Assembly (NCBI GenBank): GCA_018269055.1 | Contig: JAFDVI010000013.1 | Coordinates: 138,071 to 202,070 of the forward strand | Source: Acidobacteriota bacterium | GTDB lineage: Bacteria > Acidobacteriota > Blastocatellia > RBC074 | Direction: 5' to 3' | DNA: 64,000 bases | In this document: one piece after another, positions 8,845 to 16,013 of the stretch | Numbering within the stretch: position 1 is the stretch's first letter | How the letters are laid out: each line of letters opens with the position of its first letter | Made by a program: the position numbers and the translations under genes | Notes under the pieces: generated by a model | What the model saw: the letters and a program-made list of their open reading frames with translations, nothing else | The model's database searches: none | Told to the model about the DNA's origin: nothing

Positions 8845-9230
8845 CACCTGACACTGATCGGAAAAGCCCTGAAAGGGCGAAAGACAATAGCCAGGGGCAA
8901 AGCGAAGCGTCGCCCCTGGTAAGAGCGCCCACACATCTCTCAAGCTCTGAAAGAGCGAAAGAGAATGACGATAACACCTGACGCTGCCCGGAAAAGCCCT
9001 GAAAGGGCGAAAGGCAATAGCCAGGGGGCAAAGCAAAGCGACGCCCCTGGTAAGAGCACCCACACATCCCAAGCCCTAAAAGGACGAAAGAGAATGACGA
9101 TAACACCTGACGCTGCCGGGAAAAGCCCTGAAAGGGCGAAAGACAATAGCCAGGGGGCAAAGCGAAGCGACGCCCCTGGAATGAACGCCCACACATCCCA
9201 AGCCCTGAAAGGGCGAAAGAGAATGACGAT
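8845..9230. repeat. three tandem copies of a 129-130 bp palindrome-rich repeat
   Basis: Copies begin with CACCTGACRCTG at 8845, 8975 and 9104 and are over 90 percent alike. Each contains a small hairpin (GCCCTGAAAGGGC), a larger hairpin (CCAGGGGC...GCCCCTGG around an AAAGCGAAGCG core) and a second GCCCTGAAAGGGC-type hairpin followed by GAAAGAGAATGACGAT. Open frames crossing the repeats look spurious. The block fills most of the space between the exporter and the STAND-LRR gene, whose promoter must lie in or after it. Confidence 0.9.
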
Positions 9231-9361
9231 TGTCATTTCTTCCCGAATCGCCACAAGCCGTTGGCTTATCTTTCGCCTCAGCATAAAATCCGTTTGTCAC
9301 GCTCAAGCCGTTTGCTGGAAGGCTGATTCATCAACGCAATATCAAATCCGATTTCAACCCT

Positions 9362-12300
9362 ATGCCAGGCATTCAGGAGTTTTCTCAGCAAGTCCGTTCC
9401 ATCATTGATGTCGTCATTCGCTTTGTCCGTGCGCGAAAGCGTGAAGAAGCTTCGATCAGTTTTGGCACGCTACTGATTTTGGGCGGAGTCTATCTTTCGA
9501 GCGGCTTGGAGAAAGTTGGGCTGAAAGACTTCTTCGCCACGTGGCACGGCGAAGCCATTGTTCGCGGGTTGCTGATTGCCGTTGGGATCGGGTTTGTCCT
9601 TTACGGCGGATACAAAATCTTTCGCTTGGTGTACGTTCCGCCGTTGCCACCTGGAAAAGATCGTCCGTCCGCGATTAAAGGGCCGATGGCCTTCACCGAA
9701 GCCGATGGCGAACTCTTCCGAAAACTTGGCCGCGAAAGCGAGTTGCAAAAGCTGTTGGGCTTGATGCTGGACGATCAGGTGCTGATGGTCGTCGTTCGCG
9801 GCGCTTCGGGCGCGGGCAAAACTTCGTTGCTGCGCGCTGGGCTGAAACATATTTTGGGCGACCGCGCGACCTTTCATTACTGGGAAGCCGTGCCGACCGA
9901 ACCAGACAAAGGCTTGCTGCGTGCCCTTCAGGAAAAATGGCCGGAGGGCGCTTCCAAACCCGCAAGCCTTGATGAACTGGTCAATCCGGCGGATACGGTT
10001 GGGCGGCAATCGCACGTCATCGTGCTCGACCAGTTCGAACAGTTGCGCGGCGGTCGGAGGATGTTCTCTCTGCTGCGCCGCATCGTCCGCGAATCCCGCC
10101 CGCCGCACCGAATCACTTGGGTGATTGCTTTTCGCCGAGAATTCAGTGCTGACTGGATGGATTTCGTCAGCCCGGAAATCGAACGCGGCGTGCGCCCGCC
10201 GCAAGATGTTTCGCTGCGACTGTTTACGCCCGAACAGGCGCGCGAAGTCATCGGCCAACTGGTCAACGAATCCAACCTGAAAGATTCCATCGAACAATCT
10301 GTCATCAATAACCTGGTCGAAGCCGCCACGGTCGAATCCGAAGTTTCGCCCGTGGACATCGGTATCGGCTTGCTGGTGCTGGCCGAATTGCACGAACGGC
10401 AGAGCGGCAACACCATCACGATTCGCGATTACCAGTTTGCCGGCGGAGCCGAAGGCTTGCTGACGCAATACATCAGCCGCTGCCTGGACCTGTTTCCCAA
10501 CTCAGATCAAGAAGCGATTCTGAAAGCGATGCTGGCGCTGCGCGACCCTGAAACCAATCAACGTTTGGCCGAAGGTTTGACCGTGGACGAACTCGCCGCC
10601 GAATCGGGCACCGAAGCGCGGCTGCTGAAAACCCAGCTTGACCGCCTGTCGCACCGAGACACCCGCTTGATCGAAACCGTCATGCCTAAGGATGGTTCCC
10701 CGATGCGGTATCGCTTGCCGCACGAACGCCTGATCCTGGCGCTGTACCGGCTCACGGGCAAGGTGCTGGCCGAAGTGGATCAAGCCAAGCTGAAATTCCA
10801 AAACGCCTTCCAGGCTTGGAAGACCAACGACAAACGACGGTATTACCTGCTGAAAGCGAAAGAACTACGGCTGGTCGAACGCTACGAAACACAAATTCCT
10901 TGGGGCAATGATGAACAGGAAAAGAAAACTTTTCTACGTGCTAGCCAACGGCGTCGAATGATCATCAAGGGGGTAGCAGTTACAGCACTCATCGCGCTGA
11001 TCGGGATTACTTTGGCAGGCTATTTTCAGTATCAGCGAACCGAAGGCAGACGCTACTTGCGCGAAAGCGGCTATCCTGAAGAACTCTACGACTGGCAGCA
11101 TCAACTGAAGAAATTGGAATTGACCGAACCGCTCAATCTTGAAAACTTCACTTGGCTCACTTCCGATTCCATCGAAGAGCTTTCGCTCAAGGCGGCAAAA
11201 TCTTCGAACTCTATTGTGGGCCTCAGTTCCTTATCAAAATGTGGTTCGTTGAAAAAACTGTCACTGGACCTTAGCGGTGACGTGACGGCAGAGGGTACAA
11301 GCGGAACTCAAGTGAGCAATTTGGAGCCGCTGTCGAAGCTGAGCAATCTTCAGCAACTGACACTCAACCTCCGCGTAAGCGAAGTGAGCAATTTGGAGCC
11401 GCTGTCGAAGCTGAGCAATCTTCAGCAACTGAGGCTCGACCTCAGATTAAGCAAAGTGAGCAATTTGGAGCCACTGTTGAAGCTGAGCAATCTTCAGCAA
11501 CTGAGGCTCGACCTCAGCGACAGCGAAGAGAGCAATTTGGAGCCGCTGTTGAAGCTGAGCAATCTTCAGCAACTGAGGCTCGACCTCAGCGACAGCGAAG
11601 TGAGCAATTGGGAGCCGCTGTTGAAGCTGAGCAATCTTCAGCAACTGAGGCTCGACCTCAGCGACAGCGAAGCGAGCAATTTGGAGCCGCTGTCGAAGCT
11701 GAGCAATCGGACGCATTTGACGCTCGACCTCAGCCACAGCCGAGAGAGCAATTTGGAGCCGCTGTCGAAGCTGAGCAATCTTCAACAACTGACACTCTTC
11801 CTCGGAACCAAAGTGAGCAATTTGGAGCCGCTGTCGAAGCTGAGCAATCTTCAGCAACTGACGCTCGACCTCTACACAAGCGAAGTGAGTAATTTGGAGC
11901 CGCTGTTGAAGCTGAGCAATCTTCAACAACTGACACTCTCCCTCGGAATCAAAGTGAGCAATTTGGAGCCGCTGTTGAAGCTGAGCAATCTTCAGCAACT
12001 GACGCTCGATCTCTACACAATCGAAGTGGACAAATTGGAGGTGCTGTCGAAGCTGAGCAATCAGACGCAACTGACGCTCGACCTCAACCACAGCCGAGTG
12101 AGCAATTTGGAGCCGCTGTTGAAGCTGAGCAATCGGACGCAACTGACGCTCGACCTCAATTCTAGCAAAGTGAGCAATTTGGAGCCGCTGTCGAAGCTGA
12201 GCAATCGGACGCAACTGGTGATCGGCCTCAGCGGAAGCCAAGTGAACAAATTGGATGTGCTGTCGAAGCTGACGAACTTGCAGAAACTTTCGGATGAGAG

Positions 12301-12367
12301 TGCGACCAGAGCGCAACGGATGTCATTGCGGAATCTTCCTGCCAGCGTAGTGGAACTAACGTTTTAG
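9362..12367 (+). CDS. membrane-anchored STAND-type ATPase with C-terminal leucine-rich repeats (NLR-like)
   Basis: 1001 residues. Order: basic N-terminus; two hydrophobic helices (about 31-48 and 66-88); a P-loop NTPase with Walker A GASGAGKTS (147-155) followed by LLRAG and Walker B VIVLDQFEQL (219-228), the pattern of the novel-STAND nSTAND1 group; a helical arm region to about 520; a third hydrophobic helix (about 534-556) preceded by RRRMIIK; then 13 repeats of 23-24 residues (about 651-977), consensus LSNLQQLTLDLxxSxVSNLEPLSK. STAND proteins are ATP-driven switches that oligomerise on ligand sensing. The positive-inside rule puts the ATPase in the cytoplasm and the repeats outside it. 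No effector domain is recognised. ATG at 9362 lacks a strong ribosome site. A defence or envelope-sensing role is inference. Confidence 0.85.
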   Translation: MPGIQEFSQQVRSIIDVVIRFVRARKREEASISFGTLLILGGVYLSSGLEKVGLKDFFATWHGEAIVRGLLIAVGIGFVLYGGYKIFRLVYVPPLPPGKDRPSAIKGPMAFTEADGELFRKLGRESELQKLLGLMLDDQVLMVVVRGASGAGKTSLLRAGLKHILGDRATFHYWEAVPTEPDKGLLRALQEKWPEGASKPASLDELVNPADTVGRQSHVIVLDQFEQLRGGRRMFSLLRRIVRESRPPHRITWVIAFRREFSADWMDFVSPEIERGVRPPQDVSLRLFTPEQAREVIGQLVNESNLKDSIEQSVINNLVEAATVESEVSPVDIGIGLLVLAELHERQSGNTITIRDYQFAGGAEGLLTQYISRCLDLFPNSDQEAILKAMLALRDPETNQRLAEGLTVDELAAESGTEARLLKTQLDRLSHRDTRLIETVMPKDGSPMRYRLPHERLILALYRLTGKVLAEVDQAKLKFQNAFQAWKTNDKRRYYLLKAKELRLVERYETQIPWGNDEQEKKTFLRASQRRRMIIKGVAVTALIALIGITLAGYFQYQRTEGRRYLRESGYPEELYDWQHQLKKLELTEPLNLENFTWLTSDSIEELSLKAAKSSNSIVGLSSLSKCGSLKKLSLDLSGDVTAEGTSGTQVSNLEPLSKLSNLQQLTLNLRVSEVSNLEPLSKLSNLQQLRLDLRLSKVSNLEPLLKLSNLQQLRLDLSDSEESNLEPLLKLSNLQQLRLDLSDSEVSNWEPLLKLSNLQQLRLDLSDSEASNLEPLSKLSNRTHLTLDLSHSRESNLEPLSKLSNLQQLTLFLGTKVSNLEPLSKLSNLQQLTLDLYTSEVSNLEPLLKLSNLQQLTLSLGIKVSNLEPLLKLSNLQQLTLDLYTIEVDKLEVLSKLSNQTQLTLDLNHSRVSNLEPLLKLSNRTQLTLDLNSSKVSNLEPLSKLSNRTQLVIGLSGSQVNKLDVLSKLTNLQKLSDESATRAQRMSLRNLPASVVELTF
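11312..12292 (+). repeat. coding minisatellite of 72-bp units (leucine-rich repeat array)
   Basis: Thirteen tandem units, mostly 72 bp and twice 69 bp, are almost identical over about 50 bp and variable over a short window after the LDL codons. The variable window reads RVSEV, RLSKV, SDSEE, SDSEV, SDSEA, SHSRE, GTKV, YTSEV, GIKV, YTIEV, NHSRV, NSSKV and SGSQV in order. A second variable spot alternates LQQ with RTH, QTQ and RTQ. A 47-residue dimer (23+24) is duplicated in tandem near the middle. The unit length is a multiple of three, so spurious long frames also open on the other strand. Confidence 0.95.
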
Positions 12368-12426
12368 CTGCGCGGCGTTGCCGAGGTTGCGGAAGGCGGG
12401 AGGGCGGCGATTGGCTTCGTGGGCGC

Positions 12427-12444
12427 GCGGATGTCCACATCCGC
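12427..12444. terminator. short hairpin between convergent genes
   Basis: A perfect 7-bp stem GCGGATG / CATCCGC with loop TCCA lies 60 bp after the stop of the STAND gene and 20 bp before the stop of the convergent small gene. There is no T run, so termination activity is uncertain. Confidence 0.3.
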
Positions 12445-12463
12445 TGATGACCAAAGGGCAGAG

Positions 12464-12664
12464 TTAAGCCGCTTGCTTTTGTGTCGTTTCCGCCGCTGGT
12501 TCTTCGGGGTCAATGCGTTTTGGTGGGAAGGAGACGACGGGGCGACCTTCCTTAGCCTGTTGTTCTTGCGCATCTGCAACGATGGCGAACACATCGTAAT
12601 TGAATTTTGCCGCAAGCCGTTCGCGGATTTGATGTAGCTCTTCGATAATTGGGTCAGCAATCAT
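12464..12664 (-). CDS. small hypothetical protein coupled to DUF2442
   Basis: 66 residues, hydrophilic, opening MIADPIIEELHQIRERLAAK, which predicts an amphipathic helix, with a Pro/Glu/Thr-rich tail. Its ATG overlaps the TGA of the DUF2442 gene (ATGA), and its ribosome site AGGAGG is embedded in the last codons of that gene, so the two are translationally coupled. Short proteins opening in this way occur beside DUF2442 or toxin-like genes in other bacteria as I recall them, but no function is established. A toxin-antitoxin-like pair is possible. Confidence 0.65.
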   Translation of the reverse strand: MIADPIIEELHQIRERLAAKFNYDVFAIVADAQEQQAKEGRPVVSFPPKRIDPEEPAAETTQKQAA

Positions 12665-12939
12665 TGCTGTAGCCTCCTATTGATTATGGCGGCATTGGCA
12701 ATAGCCAATTTGCCGCTCGCTTCGTAGAGAGTGTCAGGACAGAAATCCTGTTCGTGCGGCCATTGCACAGTTCCGAGCACGATGCGAGCTTGTTTGAAGT
12801 AGTTTAGGTCGCGTAATTCCTGAAAGATTCCTTTATCGAGATATGGCGACACGTCAAACAGACCGGCTTCACCATTCGCAAAGGTGAGTGTCAGAGTGAA
12901 GTCATCATTAGCAGTTACGTTTACAACTCTTGGATTCAT
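12661..12939 (-). CDS. DUF2442 domain-containing protein
   Basis: A 92-residue protein that fits the DUF2442 family: an opening strand region, LTFANGEAGLFDVSPYLDKG, and the C-terminal WPHEQDFCPDTLYEAS motif typical of the family. DUF2442 proteins are small and often sit beside another small gene in mobile or toxin-antitoxin-like pairs; some are thought to bind DNA, but the function is undefined. It overlaps the following 66-residue gene by 4 bp. Both lie convergent to the STAND-LRR gene. Confidence 0.85.
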   Translation of the reverse strand: MNPRVVNVTANDDFTLTLTFANGEAGLFDVSPYLDKGIFQELRDLNYFKQARIVLGTVQWPHEQDFCPDTLYEASGKLAIANAAIINRRLQQ

Positions 12940-13002
12940 AAAGCTGCCTCACTTACTTCAACGGATCAATCCGAAAAACCATATAAACTCTTGACCCATT
13001 CT

Positions 13003-13199
13003 TCGTCCCGAAAGGGACGGTTGATAGTAGCGCGGCGATTCATCGCCGGGTAAGGCCGAACCAGATGGCGCGTCCTGTAGGGACGCTTGAATTTGGTGAA
13101 GAAAATGGTTCAAACGTACCTACGGCACGTGAATGATAATGGCTCGCTGACCCAGCAATGAATTGCTGGGCTAAATTCAAACCGTCCCAACGGGACGAA
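13003..13199. repeat. inverted pair of two-hairpin repeat modules
   Basis: The left module (from 13003) has stem GTCCC-gaaa-GGGAC, connector GGTTGATAGTAGC and second stem CGGCGATTCATCGCCG. The right end (13150-13199), read on the other strand, has GTCCC-gtt-GGGAC, connector GGTTTGAATTTAGC and stem CCCAGCAATTCATTGCTGGG. The two modules face each other across about 80 bp. The same design recurs at 40674-40858 with different stem sequences. This fills most of the space between the DUF2442 gene and the DUF1080 gene. Confidence 0.8.
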
Positions 13200-13253
13200 A
13201 TCAGCTATGTTTCCAGCGTTGTTGGCGGCTGCGCCGTCTTGGCGTTTAGCAGC

Positions 13254-14207
13254 TTACTTCGCCGGAGTGATTTCGACTTTGCGGTATATCACTTTGGTGT
13301 GGTCGCCCTGGAGCATGAGCGGACCCGGCGAGGCTTCGTCGCTGTCCAGTGCGCCTCCGGTGATGCCGGGGATGGTTTCGTTATCAATGATCGTCTGGCC
13401 GTTGAAAACCACGGTGACTTTGCGGCCAATCAACGTGATGTCCAACGCCTGCCATTCACCGGGTTTCTTCGCGGCATCCACGGCGGGCTTCAACCACCCG
13501 TAAATCGCTCCCATTCGCAAACTATCAATCGCTTGTTGATACCCATCGCTGATCTGTGTTTCGTAGCGGCCTCGCAAATACACGCCGCTGTTGCCGTTGG
13601 GAACGACCTGGAATTCGACGTGGGCTTTGAAGTCTGTGAATTTCTGGTCGCTGATGATGTCGGCGCAGGGCGTTTTGTTCGTCATCACGCCATTTTCCAC
13701 GCTCCAACAATTCGGATGCGCGTTGTTGCGCAGCTTCCATCCGGTCAGGTCTTTGCCGTTGAACAATTGGATTGGTTTGCCCCAGGTGATGGATTTTGCG
13801 GGCGTCAGCGCCGGAGCGCGTTTGGCCGTCCATTGAAGCGTTTTGCCGTTTTCATCCACGACGGTTCCAGCCAGTTGTCCGCCGTTGAGTTTGCCAGTGA
13901 AGACCAGGACTTTCGGACCGGCTTCGTATTGTGCGGGGATGGCGACGGTCAATTCGCCGTTGTTGTATTCGGCTTTGGAAGCGTAGCGCATGCTGCCGAA
14001 GCGGCCCACGAAACTGGCCATCAATTCGGTTTCCTTGCGCAAGCGGACTTCCAGCCACGAAGGATAGCTGACGCCGTCGGCTCCCTGGACGGTGATGTCC
14101 CAGCGTCCAAGCACGGCATCGGCAAAGCCCGGCGCTTGCGCCAGAACAGGAAAAGCGAACGCGCTTAGGCACAAGCCGAGCGCCAAGTGAAGGAAACGGT
14201 TTTTCAT
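13254..14207 (-). CDS. secreted DUF1080 (3-keto-disaccharide hydrolase-type) protein
   Basis: 317 residues with a clear signal peptide (MKNRFLHLALGLCLSAFAFP, cleavage after the ALA near residue 22-25). An N-terminal beta-rich segment of about 110 residues precedes a DUF1080 domain (about 130-317) with the usual opening IQLFNGKDLTGWKL and central NGNSGVYLRGRYE. DUF1080 has a concanavalin-like fold; characterised members hydrolyse 3-keto-disaccharides in the periplasm. The start at 14207 is chosen because GGAGATCAC precedes it and the signal peptide begins there; a longer reading adds 12 residues. It is on the same strand as the DUF1501 and DUF1549 genes, 235 bp downstream. Confidence 0.88.
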   Translation of the reverse strand: MKNRFLHLALGLCLSAFAFPVLAQAPGFADAVLGRWDITVQGADGVSYPSWLEVRLRKETELMASFVGRFGSMRYASKAEYNNGELTVAIPAQYEAGPKVLVFTGKLNGGQLAGTVVDENGKTLQWTAKRAPALTPAKSITWGKPIQLFNGKDLTGWKLRNNAHPNCWSVENGVMTNKTPCADIISDQKFTDFKAHVEFQVVPNGNSGVYLRGRYETQISDGYQQAIDSLRMGAIYGWLKPAVDAAKKPGEWQALDITLIGRKVTVVFNGQTIIDNETIPGITGGALDSDEASPGPLMLQGDHTKVIYRKVEITPAK

Positions 14208-14442
14208 TTTGTGATCTCCGGGAATTTGAATCTTTGAAAACAAGGCTATGGTACAGCAGAGATGGCGGAGGGAAAACTTGGCGAGTGACTTGAAGAAGGA
14301 GATTTTGCGGAAGGTTCATTTTCCAATTGCCATTGTTGATTTGTCATTTGTCACTGCTGAGCTAGTGCAGCAGCAATGACAAATGACAGTAGCAACTGAA
14401 AATCCAGGAATTGGTTACAACGTGACAACCCAACGTTCCCGC

Positions 14443-15939
14443 TTAGCCAATGCGTCGTCCGCCATCGCGTGGCGTTAGCGGAGAGCGCGAAGGAGCGACA
14501 CCGTTGCGCGCAAAGAGTTCGTTGATTGGTTGCCAATAGCCATCGGCGGCGAAAGGAACGTATTCAAATCCGCGCCCGAACGGATCGTCGTGCAGCGTTT
14601 TGGTGTAATCAATCCCCAGCGCCGAATACACAGTGGCGGCGACGTCTTCGTACTGCGCCGGGCGATTGGCCGACCAGCCGGGATCAATCGTGAAGCCGCC
14701 CGTGTCGTTGGTTGTGCCGATGGCTCTGCCGCCGACGACTCCCGCGCCCGCAAAGCAAGCGAAATGCTGGAAGAAATGATCGCGGCCATCCTGGTTGGTC
14801 AATGGGCCGACGGTACGTCCGAATTCGCCCATCCACACCACCAACGTTTCATCCAGCAATGTTCCGCCGTTGACGCCCGGTGAAGCGGCCAAATCCGTCA
14901 GCAATGCCGACAACCCGTCGTCCAACATCGTGCATTGGTTGTACAACCCAGGAACCGTTTGGTTGTCGGTTAAGGCTTTGGCGTAAATGTCCTGATGGTG
15001 ATCCCATCCGCCCATCTGGATTTGGATGAAGCGCGCGCCTTGATCGGCTTTGACGGCGTTGCGCGCGACGATGCACGAATTGCCGAATGCGCTGTCGCCG
15101 TAGCGCTGTTGTTCGTCGGTCGTAAATTTGAAGACGGCATCTACAGCCGGGTCGTACATCATGGATTTGCCGCGTTCGTAAAAACTGCCCATCGTCGTGG
15201 CATCGTCGCCGATCAAAGAATTCGTTCGCAGCTTGGAATCAATTGCCGCCAGCGCAGCGTATCGGGCTTCAAATTTCGTTTGGCCGTCGGGATTGGCCAG
15301 GCTGCCAAGTCCCGTGGGCGCGGCGGTCACATCAAACGGCGAATACAATCCGCTGAAATATCCCGCGCCGACGACGTTTCCGCCGGTATTCAGCGACATA
15401 AAGCCGGGGAGTTTCTGGCTGGCAGTTCGTTTGGATTCAAATTCGGAAGCGACGACGCTGCCCAAATTGGGAGCGATTTTGCCGAGCGCGGAACTGGGGC
15501 TGCGCGCAATCTGCGCCCAGGTTTGTTGCAACGGGTGCACCAACGCGGGTGCGCGCATGCTGCGCATAATGGCAAATTTGTTGAACTGCGCGGCCAGCTT
15601 CGGCATCAATCCTTGCGGAAACGAAACGCCGTTGTATGTGGTGGGATTGAAATCCGAAGGCGTCCACGATCCAGTTTTCAGGTCGAACGTGTCACTGTTG
15701 CTGGGCGCTCCGGTCATCAAAACAAAAATGCAATTGCGCGCCTGGTTAATTAACGTCGGGCTGGCGGCGGTTGCGGCAACCGCGTCGGATTTCAGCGCGG
15801 ACGCCAGAAACATTCCGGAAATCCCCGCGCCGGTCAGTTTGAAAAATTCTCTGCGGCCCAATGCCGGACCGGTCAGCGGAGACGTAATGCCGCGCGGCGC
15901 GTCCACTTCATTCAATTCACGATAGTATTTTTTCGTCAT
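14443..15939 (-). CDS. DUF1501 protein with Tat-type signal
   Basis: 498 residues. The N-terminus carries GRREFFKLTGAGISGMFLAS, a twin-arginine-like export signal, so it should be folded before export to the periplasm. The body fits DUF1501, a family with an alkaline-phosphatase/sulfatase-like fold; WMGEFGRTVG and GGWDHHQDIY are family hallmarks probably belonging to the metal site. Function is not established; the family is abundant in acidobacteria and planctomycetes. GAGGTGAC lies before the ATG. The gene follows the DUF1549/DUF1553 gene by 74 bp in one operon, the usual pairing. A second DUF1501 gene is at 61016-62428. Confidence 0.92.
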   Translation of the reverse strand: MTKKYYRELNEVDAPRGITSPLTGPALGRREFFKLTGAGISGMFLASALKSDAVAATAASPTLINQARNCIFVLMTGAPSNSDTFDLKTGSWTPSDFNPTTYNGVSFPQGLMPKLAAQFNKFAIMRSMRAPALVHPLQQTWAQIARSPSSALGKIAPNLGSVVASEFESKRTASQKLPGFMSLNTGGNVVGAGYFSGLYSPFDVTAAPTGLGSLANPDGQTKFEARYAALAAIDSKLRTNSLIGDDATTMGSFYERGKSMMYDPAVDAVFKFTTDEQQRYGDSAFGNSCIVARNAVKADQGARFIQIQMGGWDHHQDIYAKALTDNQTVPGLYNQCTMLDDGLSALLTDLAASPGVNGGTLLDETLVVWMGEFGRTVGPLTNQDGRDHFFQHFACFAGAGVVGGRAIGTTNDTGGFTIDPGWSANRPAQYEDVAATVYSALGIDYTKTLHDDPFGRGFEYVPFAADGYWQPINELFARNGVAPSRSPLTPRDGGRRIG

Positions 15940-16013
15940 CTGTCACCTCTATTGGTTCAAGTCAGTACCGATCACCAACCCCGCTCCTTACCAGTCGCGG
16001 TACCGATCCAGCC

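Noticed and set aside
8845..9230. CRISPR-like array
   Set aside because: Three adjacent copies without spacers, 130-bp units and internal palindromes; no cas genes nearby.
8720..9408. Several open frames on both strands crossing the 130-bp tandem repeats
   Set aside because: They read through hairpin repeats and repeat themselves; no ribosome site or recognisable protein.
11447..12316. 289-residue open frame on the minus strand across the LRR array, and a 94-residue plus-strand frame at 11608
   Set aside because: Both arise because the repeat unit is a multiple of three; the codons are mere shadows of the LRR repeats and have no ribosome site or family.
13158..14168. 336-residue plus-strand frame
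   Set aside because: Antisense to the well-supported DUF1080 gene with signal peptide and family motifs on the minus strand.
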